NCBI GenBank assembly: GCA_944989445.1
Contig: CALYLW010000166.1
Coordinates: forward strand, 253,946-317,945
DNA from: Ampullaceana balthica
Lineage: Eukaryota; Mollusca; Gastropoda; Lymnaeidae
Reading direction: 5' to 3'
Length of the DNA stretch: 64,000 nt
Positions 47,101-58,000 of the stretch are shown one piece after another. The position numbers and the translations under genes were made by a program. Every line of letters begins with the position of its first letter. Position 1 is the stretch's first letter. The notes beneath the pieces are model-generated. The model ran no database searches and was not told the origin of the DNA. It saw only the letters and a list, made by a program, of their open reading frames with translations.

Positions 47101-47790
47101 CGCCAATCATCCTAGTTAGCTCCAGGTTTTTAAATCCCTTATATTAACTTCGATTTGAAATTTGGCACACGGACCCATGTCACCCAACAATGCATCGTAT
47201 CAAAATTTCAGATCCATCGAAGGTACCGTAATTAAATTAATGCATTTTTAGTTTATCTATATAAACTGTATGTAGCGGTCGCTATTGTTTACATTTTACG
47301 GGTCAGTTGACTTCACGCCAGCCACCGGTGAACACATCTCGTGTTTTAACCAGGTAGACCACCTGAAGTTGAGTTAACGCGTTGACGCCACCCGTCCATG
47401 TCCACACACCCTCCCCCTTCCCCCAGTTTAAAAGCCAGGGGAGATAATTTCGGTTTCAGTCTGTAAATGTTTGTCGCGTTTGAACATAATCAATACTTTT
47501 AGTTATGGCTTGTTATTTTAGTCATATAAGACAGTGCTTCTCAAACTTTTTAGAATGGTGGACCGGCAGGAATTTTTTCCATTTCACCAGGAACCGGTGC
47601 ACTATTTTCCCTGCACTGACAATTTTTTCGGTCCTTTTTTGAGAACACCCGCGGACTGACTGCGGATGGCCCACGGACCGGCACCGGTCCGTGGACCACC
47701 ACTTTGAGAAGCACTGATATAAGGGATTTATAGTCAAAAACTTTGTTTTTACGGGGTTGTTTTATTATTGTATTTAATTTTACGCCGACA
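47101..47790 (-). mobile_element. Dispersed AT-rich repeat, partial inverted copy split by a MITE
   Basis: Reverse complement of 47720-47755 reads AAAGTTTTTGACTATAAATC, as at the start of copies 1 and 2. Sequence at 47140-47310 resembles 30810-30960. The MITE at 47532-47716 lies inside it, and its duplicated target ATATAAG is part of the family sequence. The full extent is uncertain. Confidence 0.5.
47532..47716. mobile_element. hAT-like MITE (CAGTGCTTCTCAAAC type), 185 bp
   Basis: The left end is CAGTGCTTCTCAAACTTT and the right end ACTTTGAGAAGCACTG. The flanks ATATAAGA and ATATAAGG agree at 7 of 8. It matches 35708-35896 throughout, including CACGGACCGGCACCGGTCCG. It inserted into the dispersed repeat at 47101-47790. 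Confidence 0.9.
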
Positions 47791-48655
47791 AAAGCTTTCT
47801 GTACGGTACGGTACGTTTGTTGTTTTCTCAAATTTGTCAGATTTTGCCTCCTACCTTAATTTTTTAAGAGCTTCTTTCTGTTGGAGCGGACACGTTGACG
47901 AACGCGCGAGCGTGCCCACGTCCCCAAGCGGGTGAGCTGGGGAGACAACCTACAATCGCATTCGGCGGCTCGGCGAATGTAAATAAACACTTCTGATTGG
48001 GTGTCTTCAATCAAAGTCGGCTCGTGAGGGGCTTCCCCCACCGGCTGATCATCACGCAGTTTCTCTCCCTCGACGTCGTGCTCGGTAATTGAGGAAGATG
48101 CTGCGCGGTGGTGTCCTCTTCTCGTTGCTGCCCGGTGCTAAAACGAGATATCTGACTGGGCCAAGATAGGTTAAGAGCGAAGGCGGGTTGTAAGATATTT
48201 TTGGTGGGTTCGAGCTTAAACAAGGAGTAGAAACTCTAAGGGTTAATAATAATACTGGACCGACGCCGTAGGGAGGATGACGTTTGTGGGAGACTGGATT
48301 AACCTTGTGAAGGTCATCGGGTTTGGAAGGCTTTCAATACTAAACTCCCCCCCCCCAGCAACTCTTCAAGGACGTTGGTCTTGCACCGAGTTCGGGTATT
48401 CCCGCGTGCAGCCCTGCAAGGTTTCCTTGGCAACCAGCGGGAATCTCCGTGTCAACACGGCGTGTGCCATCTTTCCCGAGACAAGTATTTAAAGAAGCTG
48501 CACAAGATAGTCCTACCCATTAGCAAACTCGGTCTGGGTGTCATTGGGTGGGGGGAGGGGGAGTGGCGTAGGTGTGGGAGGGGGAGTCGTGATCGTTGGG
48601 CTTCACGGATGAGGTTTTGTGGGTCAGGAAAGTGATCTGACGGCCATGATCTCCA
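47791..48655. other. Unique spacer
   Basis: Single-copy, moderately GC-rich. Frames of 61-86 codons on both strands lack known domains. A C-run is at 48347-48356 and a G-run at 48550-48562. Confidence 0.4.
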
Positions 48656-48992
48656 GTGAAGATAGCTATTTTAACACCACAGATGGCTATTTTAACACCA
48701 CAGATAAATATTTTAACACCACAGATAGCTATTTTAATACCACAGATAGCTATTTTAACACCACAGATAGCTATTTTAACACCACAGATAGCTATTTTAA
48801 CACCACAGATAGCTATTTTAACACCACATATAGCTATTTTAACACCACAGATAGCTATTTAAACACCACAGATAGCTATTTTAACACCACAGATAGCTAT
48901 TTAAACACCACAGATAGCTATTTAAACACCACAGATAGCTATTTTAACACCACAGATAGCTATTTTAACACCACAGATAGCTATTTTAACTA
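48656..48992. repeat. 21-bp minisatellite, about 16 copies
   Basis: The unit is AGCTATTTTAACACCACAGA plus T, with AAATATTTT, TATTTAAAC and CATATAG variants. Seven-codon period gives an SYFNTTD peptide repeat, period-driven. Confidence 0.96.
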
Positions 48993-49065
48993 CATGTTTT
49001 GTTTTCAAGTTTTAGCTTTAAATTTAAAAGAATTGAGCGCTATAGACACTTATCGGGGTACTGGG

Positions 49066-49260
49066 TCCATACGAAGTCATATCGACAAATCTACACAGAC
49101 CATACGAAGTCATATCGACAAATCTACACAGACCATACGAAGTCATATCGACAAATCTACACAGACCATACGAAGTCATATCGACAAATCTATACAGACC
49201 AAACGAAGTCATATCACCTAACTTACACAATAAATTTGAAGTCATATTACCAAACCTACA
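49066..49260. repeat. 33-bp minisatellite, about 5 regular plus degenerate copies
   Basis: The unit contains CATACGAAGTCATATCGACA followed by AATCTACACAGAC. Copies start at 49068, 49101, 49134, 49167. From 49200 the units decay (ACCTAACTTACAC, ACCAAACCTACAAAGTCC) and approach the next array's unit. Confidence 0.94.
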
Positions 49261-51940
49261 AAGTCCATCTGAAGTCACATCACCAAAAGTCCATCTGAAG
49301 TCACATCACCAAAAGTCCATCTGAAGTCACATCACCAAAAGTCCATCCAAGTCACATCACCAAAAGTCCATCCAAGTCACATCACCAAAAGTCCATCCAA
49401 GTCACATCACCAAAAGTCCATCCAAGTCACATCACCAAAAGTCCATCTGAAGTCACATCACCAAAAGTCCATCTGAAGTCGCATCACCAAAAGTCCATCT
49501 GAAGTCGCATCACCAAAAGTCCATCTGAAGTCACATCACCAAAATTCCATCTGAAGTCACATCACCAAAAGTCCATCTGAAGTCGCATCACCAAAAGTCC
49601 ATCGAAGTCACATCACCAAAATTCCATCTGAAGTCGCATCACCAAAAGTCCATCTGAAGTCGCATCACCAAAATTCCATCTGAAGTCGCATCACCAAAAG
49701 TCCATCTGAAGTCGCATCACCAAAAGTCCATCTGAAGTCACATCACCAAAATTCCATCTGAAGTCACATCACCAAAATTCCATCTGAAGTCACATCACCA
49801 AAATTCCATCTGAAGTCACATCACCAAAATTCCATCTGAAGTCACATCACCAAAAGTCCATCTGAAGTCACATCACCAAAAGTCCATCTGAAGTCACATC
49901 ACCAAAAGTCCATCTGAAGTCACATCACCAAAAGTCCATCTGAAGTCACATCACCAAAAGTCCATCCAAGTCACATCACCAAAATTCCATCTGAAGTCAT
50001 ATCACCAAAAGTCCATCTGAAGTCACATCACCAAAATTCCATCTGAAGTCACATCACCAAAATTCCATCTGAAGTCACATCACCAAAAGTCCATCTGAAG
50101 TCACATCACCAAAAGTCCATCTGAAGTCACATCACCAAAATTCCATCTGAAGTCACATCACCAAAATTCCATCTGAAGTCACATCACCAAAAGTCCATCT
50201 GAAGTCACATCACCAAAAGTCCATCTGAAGTCACATCACCAAAAGTCCATCTGAAGTCACATCACCAAAAGTCCATCTGAAGTCACATCACCAAAAGTCC
50301 ATCTGAAGTCACATCACCAAAAGTCCATCCAAGTCGCATCACCAAAAGTCCATCTGAAGTCACATCACCAAAAGTCCATCTGAAGTCACATCACCAAAAG
50401 TCCATCTGAAGTCACATCACCAAAAGTCCATCCAAGTCACATCACCAAAAGTCCATCTGAAGTCACATCACCAAAAGTCCATCCAAGTCACATCACCAAA
50501 AGTCCATCCAAGTCACATCACCAAAAGTCCATCCAAGTCACATCAACAAAAGTCCATCCAAGTCACATCACCAAAAGTCCATCCAAGTCACATCACCAAA
50601 AGTCCATCCAAGTCACATCACCAAAAGTCCATCTGAAGTCACATCACCAAAAGTCCATCTGAAGTCACATCACCAAAAGTCCATCTGAAGTCACATCACC
50701 AAAAGTCCATCTGAAGTCACATCACCAAAAGTCCATCCAAGTCACATCACCAAAAGTCCATCCAAGTCACATCACAAAAAGTCCATCCAAGTCACATAAC
50801 CAAAAGTCCATCTGAAGTCACATCACCAAAAGTCCATCCAAATCACATCACCAAAAGTCCATCCAAGTCACATCACCAAAAGTCCATCCAAGTCACATCA
50901 CCAAAAGTCCATCCAAGTCACATCACCAAAAGTCCATCCAAGTCACATCACCAAAAGTCCAGCCAAGTCACATCACCAAAAGTCCATCTGAAGTCACATC
51001 ACCAAAAGTCCATCTGAAGTCACATCACCAAAAGTCCATCTGAAGTCACATCACCAAAAGTCCATCCAAGTCACATCACCAAAAGTCCATCCAAGTCACA
51101 TCACCAAAAGTCCATCCAATTCACATCACCAAAAGTCCATCTGAAGTCACATCACCAAAAGTCCATCTGAAGTCACATCACCAAAAGTCCATCTGAAGTC
51201 ACATCACCAAAAGTCCATCCAAGTCACATCACCAAAAGTCCATCTGAAGTCACATCACCAAAAGTCCATCCAAGTCACATCACCAAAAGTCCATCTGAAG
51301 TCACATCACCAAAAGTCCATCCAAGTCACATCACCAAAAGTCCATCTGAAGTCGCATCACCAAAAGTCCATCTGAAGTCACATCACCAAAAGTCCATCTG
51401 AAGTCGCATCACCAAAAGTCCATCTGAAGTCGCATCACCAAAAGTCCATCTGAAGTCACATCACCAAAAGTCCATCTGAAGTCGCATCACCAAAAGTCCA
51501 TCTGAAGTCGCATCACCAAAAGTCCATCTGAAGTCACATCACCAAAATTCCATCTGAAGTCACATCACCAAAAGTCCATCTGAAGTCGCATCACCAAAAG
51601 TCCATCTGAAGTCGCATCACCAAAAGTCCATCTGAAGTCACATCACCAAAATTCCATCTGAAGTCGCATCACCAAAAGTCCATCTGAAGTCGCATCACCA
51701 AAATTCCATCTGAAGTCGCATCACCAAAAGTCCATCTGAAGTCGCATCACCAAAAGTCCATCTGAAGTCACATCACCAAAATTCCATCTGAAGTCACATC
51801 ACCAAAATTCCATCTGAAGTCACATCACCAAAATTCCATCTGAAGTCACATCACCAAAAGTCCATCTGAAGTCGCATCACCAAAAGTCCATCTGAAGTCA
51901 CATCACCAAAAGTCCATCTGAAGTCATATCACCAAACGTA
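49260..51940. repeat. 25/26-bp minisatellite, about 105 copies
   Basis: The unit is CTGAAGTCACATCACCAAAA then GTCCAT (26 bp), or the 25-bp form CCAAGTCACATCACC. Other markers are GCATCACC and AAAATTCC. Variants form blocks, for example CCAAG around 50400-50900 and GTCGCATC at both ends. The end blocks 49440-49800 and 51340-51860 look like near-duplicates of each other. Beyond the right edge one 33-bp unit reappears (about 51920-51952). Confidence 0.96.
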
Positions 51941-51955
51941 CGCGGTCGATTTCAA

Positions 51956-52445
51956 GTCATCAATCCCATAATTGGTTTTGATGCCGCCGGCCCACACACA
52001 AAGACTTTAATCCGTAACGCTGTCTCGCTTGGCTGGTGTTGAGAGTCCTGTCTACTTGGGATGTTCGAAAGAAGAGATTGAGAATTGGGCCTGGGGGGAG
52101 AATAAGTGTGGGGGGGGGGTGGTATAAACCAAGGTTTCTTGAAGGCATCAGAAAGGGATTAGAGGTTACAGAGCTTAGCTTTGAATCTGTCCTGCGGGAT
52201 AATCCTCCCACGTTGTCAAGAAATAGAGCAATTATCCGGGCACCCTTCACTACAGCGCAACAGAATAATTGAACAGTTGGTTTCTTTTTCTTTAAAAAAA
52301 AATAATTTAAATCACAGTTCGCTACCGTTTAGTTAAAGTGGTAATATGTACAGGACATACATCGTATACTGGGCAAGAGGAAATTCTATACGACACATAA
52401 GTTTGGTTATTTGGTGGTGGAAGGGAAATTAAGTCAAGAGGTTAC
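51956..52445. other. Unique spacer
   Basis: Frames of 78-96 codons on both strands overlap and have no recognised domain. A poly-G run lies near 52111. Confidence 0.4.
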
Positions 52446-52756
52446 ACCCTGACCTTATTTATACCCTATAGCCTAACTCATGTGATCTAGAAGTTAAACT
52501 CTGACCTTATTCTACCCTAGCCTAACTCACGTGATCTAGAAGTTAAACTCTGACCTTATTCTACCCTAGCCTAGCTCACGTGATCTAGAAGTTAAACTCC
52601 GACCTTATTCTACCCTAGCCTAACTGACGTGATCTAGAAGTTAAACTCTGACCTTATTCTACCCTAGCCTAGTTCACGTGATCTAGAAGTTAAACTCTGA
52701 CCTTATTCTACCCTTGCCTAACTCACGTAATTACGAAGCTACACTCTGACCTTAAT
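52446..52756. repeat. 49-bp minisatellite, about 6 copies
   Basis: The unit contains CTGACCTTATTCTACCCTAG and ACGTGATCTAGAAGTTAAAC, 49 bp apart (52501 to 52550). The outermost copies are diverged. Confidence 0.94.
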
Positions 52757-53090
52757 CTTTAATCCTCTGGGTCCAATTAAATGGTTTTATCATAAGGCCT
52801 TCAACTGGTAGTTAAGTGGATCAAAAATTGTATTACCGTACATATATACTCGTTCTAAAGCCGATCTTTTTGGACAAAATCTAGGTGGAAAAGTTGGGGG
52901 GGGGGTCGGCTTATGAGCGGGTCATAGGTGATTTCTGCATGGATATTGAATATCGGTGTTGTTATTGTAGATTATCAATGTCCTTTTCTACATTCTACAA
53001 GATTCGACTGCTCTACCAGAAGCTATAATATATTACTAAACATCTGCACTTACCTTATTTAATCATTTTATTTATTTTTGTGAATCTATA

Positions 53091-53964
53091 TCTCTATATA
53101 TATAAGACGCATTTGTTGTCTGTCTGGTTGTCTGTCTGTTCCCTAATAACTCAAGATCCAGACAACCAAATAACGTGAAATTTGGTACACGTACACAAAA
53201 TTATACCGGAAAGGTTATTAAACAGGTTTCGTTCCATATATATAAGATACTGGGGCCCGGGGGCCCAAAATGTAGTTTTTCCCTATATAAGCTATATAAA
53301 ATAAAAATTATTGAAAATTAAGACGTAAAATAATGACGCAAATTAAAAAACATTTTGGTGTCGAGATTAACAAGAAGGCGATTATCGCCATAAAATATTT
53401 TTTTGTGTTGTTGTTGCTTTGTTGTTGTATTTGTTGTTTTGTTGTTGTTGCTTTGTTGTTGTTGCTGTTGTTGTTGTATTTGTTGTTTTGTTGTTGTTGT
53501 TTTGTTGTTGTTTTGTTGTTGATGTTTTTGTTGTTGTTGCTGTTGTTGTTTTTGTTGTTGTTGCTGTTGTTGTTGCTGTTGCTGCTTTTGTGTTGTTTTT
53601 GCTGTTGTTGTTGTTGTCCACATCCCTTGCCCTGCGACGACAATGTCCTTCTTGTTGTTGTTGCTTTGTTGTTGTTGCTGTTGTATTTGTTGTTTTGTTG
53701 TTGTTGCTTTGTTGTTGTTGCTGTTGTTGTTGTAGTTGTTGTTTTGTTGTTGTTGTTGTAGTTGTTGTTTTGTTGTTGTTTTGTTTTTGTTTTGTTGTTG
53801 TTTTTGTTGTTGCTTTGTTTTTGTTGTTTTGTTGTTGTTTTTGTTGTTGTTTTGTTTTTGTTGTTTTGTTGTTTTTGTTGTTTTTGTTGTTGTTTTGTTT
53901 TTGTTGTTTTTGTTTTGTTGCTGTTGTTGTTAAACCCGGGCGGGAGCCGGGTACTTGCCCCTAG
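53091..53964 (+). mobile_element. Helitron-like non-autonomous element
   Basis: The 5' end TCTCTATATATATAAGACGC follows an A. Then comes TGTCTGTCTGGTTGTCTGTC and CAAGATCCAGACAACC, typical of Helitron left ends in animals. The 3' end has a GC-rich inverted repeat (CCCGGGCGGGAGCCGGG) and then CTAG at 53961-53964 followed by T, fitting A-to-T insertion. There is no Rep-helicase frame. About 530 bp of the interior is a GTT-type microsatellite. Confidence 0.65.
53400..53935. repeat. (TTG)n-rich microsatellite with TTT and GCT interruptions
   Basis: Runs of TTG broken by TTTTG and CTGTTG. It is interrupted at 53618-53651 by a single-copy piece (CACATCCCTTGCCCTGCGAC). Reverse-strand frames read polyglutamine/asparagine and are not genes. 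Confidence 0.95.
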
Positions 53965-54463
53965 TATATATATAATTCTCTTCGTGGTCCGACCCTGCGA
54001 GACACCAAGCTGCAAGTATGTTCAACAGATACTAATTTTAGAAAGCAGCGCACCAAATTACTGCACCAATGCATCAAAAGGTGTGCAAATTAAATATGCG
54101 CTGTAAAAAAAAATAAAATTATATGACGTCATTGTTTTCGCTGATATTTTAATTTTGTAAAAAGGGAACAATGTAAAAAGTTATAAAATACTTTTGTATA
54201 TTTCAGAAAGTTTAATATTTCGTATTGATCAAACAAGGACAAGTTAGTTGAGATTTTGAAAAAGGTGGGCGCCGTAGCCTAAAAAAGTGCATTTTTCAAA
54301 ATAAATAGATTTCAGCTGAACACTTCCGTCATTTTTTACGGGTGATACGCCGCGGGTCTCTCCAGAGTTCCTTCTTTTCATTCACTCACAGTCGTTTGCC
54401 CAAACCCACCCCATTTTGACAACTGTGTCTTTCAGGAAGTCTTCACCCGTCACTAAATCTTTA

Positions 54464-54493
54464 GCGGCGTATGCTACGCCGCGGGTCAGCTAG
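54464..54493 (+). mobile_element. Second Helitron-like 3' terminus
   Basis: GCGGCGTA and TACGCCGC form a perfect 8-bp stem with a TGC loop (54464-54482). After seven bases CTAG follows at 54490-54493, then T. This matches the hairpin plus CTRR rule for Helitron 3' ends. Which 5' end belongs to it is unknown. Either this element and the one ending at 53964 are nested, or one has two alternative ends. Confidence 0.6.
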
Positions 54494-54709
54494 TGTTTTA
54501 ATAAATTGTTTTACAAATTTTGTTGTAGTTTAAAAAAACGTCTACCATTTTGTTTAAGCTGTCCTATTTTATTATTATTTTTTTTTGGGGGGGGGGATCG
54601 GCTGGCGAGCGGTTTATACACTTTTAATACTTTTCTCTTCCAAAAGTGGGGGGCTTGGGGTTGGCTTAAGACCGAACGGGCGATAGAACGAGTATATACT
54701 ATAGTTTGA

Positions 54710-55074
54710 CGAGTCAAACATATATTAAAAATACACATTAACATTCACTGGAGTTCTGTTTTGGAGTGTATATTATCACTCCAGATTATTGTGACTTGAG
54801 ACCATAATTAATTTACACGCTGTTAAGTTTTATTAATTAATCTCTTATAAAAGATTCTGAATAAATTTGTTTACATTGCAATCGTAGCTGAGCTGAGCCA
54901 CTCTGCAATCATTCGCCCCTGCTGCATGCGTCCAGAGACTTGTCAAGCTTGGTTCCATCGCCGTGACGTCATAGGCCCAAGAGATTCCAACTTCCGGTCA
55001 CTCCGCTAAGAGATGTAGTTATGAAATTAAACACCGTCCCTCGAGTCCCGGTCGGTGCCTATCAGAGAGTACCA
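54710..55074. other. Unique spacer
   Basis: Single-copy. TGACGTCA lies at 54964-54971. No gene recognised. Confidence 0.4.
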
Positions 55075-58000
55075 CATGTATGTGTTACTGTGTGTCACAT
55101 TATATGGGTGTGTTAGTCTGTGTCACATTACATGGGTGTGTTACTATGTGTCACATTATACGGGTGTGTTACTGTGTGTCACATTATACGGGCGTGTTAC
55201 TCTGTGTCACATTATACAGGTGCGCTACTCTGTCACATTATACGGGTGTGTAACTCTCTGTCACATTATACGGGTGTGTTACTCTGTGTCACATTATACG
55301 GGTGTGTTACTGTGTGTCACATTATATGGGTGTGTTACTATGTGTCACATTATATGGGTGTGTTACTATGTGTCACATTATATGGGTGTGTTACTATGTG
55401 TCACATTATACGGATGTGTTACTATGTGTCACATGATAAGGGTGTGTTACTCTGTGTCACATTATAAGGGTGTGTTACTCTGTGTCACATTATACGGGTG
55501 TGTTACTATGTGTCACATTATACGGGTGTGTTACTATGTGTCACATTATACGGGTGTGTTACTATGTGTCACATTATACAGGTGTGTTACTATGTGTCAC
55601 ATTATACGGGCGTGTTACTCTGTGTCACATTATACAGGTGTGCTTCTCTGTCACATTATACGGGTGTGTAACTCTCTGTCACATAATACGGGTGTGTTAC
55701 TCTGTGTCACATTATACGGGTGTGTTACTCTGTGTCACATTATACGGGTGTGTTACTCTGTGTCACATTACACGGGTGTGTTACTGTGTGTCACATTATG
55801 CGGGTGTGTTACTGTGTGTCACATTATACAGGTGTGTTACTATGTGTCACATTATAAGGGTGTGTTACTCTGTGTCACATTATAAGGGTGTGTTACTATG
55901 TGTCACATTATAAGGGTGTGCTACTCTGTGTCACATTATAAGGGTGTGTTACTCTGTGTCACATAATAAGGGTGTGCTACTCTGTGTCACATTATACAGG
56001 TGTGTTACTTTGTGTCACATTACACGGGTGTGTTACTGTGTGTCACATTATGCGGGTGTGTTACTGTGTGTCACATTTTACAGGTGTGTTACTATGTGTC
56101 ACATTATAAGGGTGTGTTACTCTGTGTCACATTATACGGGCGTGTTAATCTGTGTCACATTATACAGGTGCGCTACTCTGTCACATTATACGGGCGTGTA
56201 ACTCTCTGTCACATTATACGGGTGTGTTACTCTGTGTCACATTATACGGGTGTGTTACTGTGTGTCACATTATATGGGTGTGTTACTCTCTGTCACATTA
56301 TACGGGTGTGTTACTCTGTGTCACATTATACGGGTGTGTTACTCTGTGTCACATTATACGGGTGTGTTACTCTGTGTCACATTATACGGGCGTGTTACTC
56401 TGTGTCACATTATACAGGTGTGCTACTCTGTCACATTATACGGGTGTGTAACTCTCTGTCACATTATACGGGTGTGTTACTCTGTGTCACATTATACGGG
56501 TGTGTTACTCTGTGTCACATTACACGGGTGTGTTACTGTGTGTCACATTACACGGGTGTGTTACTGTGTGTCACATTATGCGGGTGTGTTACTGTGTGTC
56601 ACATTATACAGGTTTGTTACTATGTGTCACATTATAAGGGTGTGTTACACTGTGTCACATTATAAGGGTGTGTTACTATGTGTCACATTATAAGGGTGTG
56701 CTACTCTGTGTCACATTATAAGGGTGTGTTACTGTGTGTCACATTATAAGGGTGTGCTACTCTGTGTCACATTATACGGGTGTGTTACTCTGTGTCACAT
56801 TACACGGGTGTGTTACTGTGTGTCACATTATGCGGGTGTGTTACTGTGTGTCACATTATACAGGTGTGTTACTATGTGTCACATTATAAGGGTGTGTTAC
56901 TCTGTGTCACATTATAAGGGTGTGTTACTATGTGTCACATTATAAGAGTGTGTTACTCTGTGTCACATTATAAGGGTGTGCTACTCTGTGTCACATTATA
57001 AGGGTGTGTTACTGTGTGTCACATTAAAAGGGTGTGTTACTGTGTGTCACATTATACAGGTGTGTTACTTTGTGTCACATTACACGGGTGTGTTACTGTG
57101 TGTCACATTATGCGGGTGTGTTACTGTGTGTCACATTTTACAGGTGTGTTACTATGTGTCACATTATAAGGGTGTGTTACTCTGTGTCACATTATACGGG
57201 CGTGTTAATCTGTGTCACATTATACGGGCGTGTAACTCTGTCACATTATACGGGCGTGTAACTCTCTGTCACATTATACGGGTGTGTTACTCTGTGTCAC
57301 ATTATACGGGTGTGTTACTGTGTGTCACATTATATGGGTGTGTTACTCTCTGTCACATTATACGGGTGTGTTACTCTGTGTCACATTATACGGGTGTGTT
57401 ACTCTGTGTCACATTATACGGGTGTGTTACTCTGTGTCACATTATACGGGCGTGTTACTCTGTGTCACATTATACGGGTGTGCTACTCTGTCACATTATA
57501 CGGGTGTGTAACTCTCTGTCACATTATACGGGTGTGTTACTCTGTGTCACATTATACGGGTGTGTTACTCTGTGTCACATTACACGGGTGTGTTACTGTG
57601 TGTCACATTACACGGGTGTGTTACTGTGTGTCACATTATGCGGGTTTGTTACTATGTGTCACATTATAAGGGTGTGTTACACTGTGTCACATTATAAGGG
57701 TGTGTTACTATGTGTCACATTATAAGGGTGTGCTACTCTGTGTCACATTATAAGGGTGTGTTACTGTGTGTCACATTATAAGGGTGTGCTACTCTGTGTC
57801 ACATTATACGGGTGTGTTACTCTGTGTCACATTACACGGGTGTGTTACTGTGTGTCACATTACGCGGGTGTGTTACTGTGTGTCACATTATACAGGTGTG
57901 TTACTATGTGTCACATTATAAGGGTGTGTTACTCTGTGTCACATTATAAGGGTGTGTTACTATGTGTCACATTATAAGAGTGTGTTACTCTGTGTCACAT

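Larger units (their letters stand above)
52833..54706. mobile_element. DNA transposon with TATATACTCGTTCT TIRs, carrying Helitron-like sequence
   Basis: TATATACTCGTTCT at 52843-52856 has its exact reverse complement at 54685-54698. The inner sequences also correspond: AAAGCCGATC with a poly-G and GTCGGCTTATGAGCGG on the left, and GATCGGCTGGCGAGCGG and GGCTTAAGACCGAA on the right. Elements with CTCG, then AAGCCGA, ends are widespread in animals from general knowledge, but I do not name the superfamily. Target duplication is unclear. Confidence 0.5.

Noticed and set aside
53308..54015. Polyglutamine/asparagine protein on the reverse strand
   Set aside because: It is a TTG-type microsatellite within a Helitron-like element, with the forward strand open as well.
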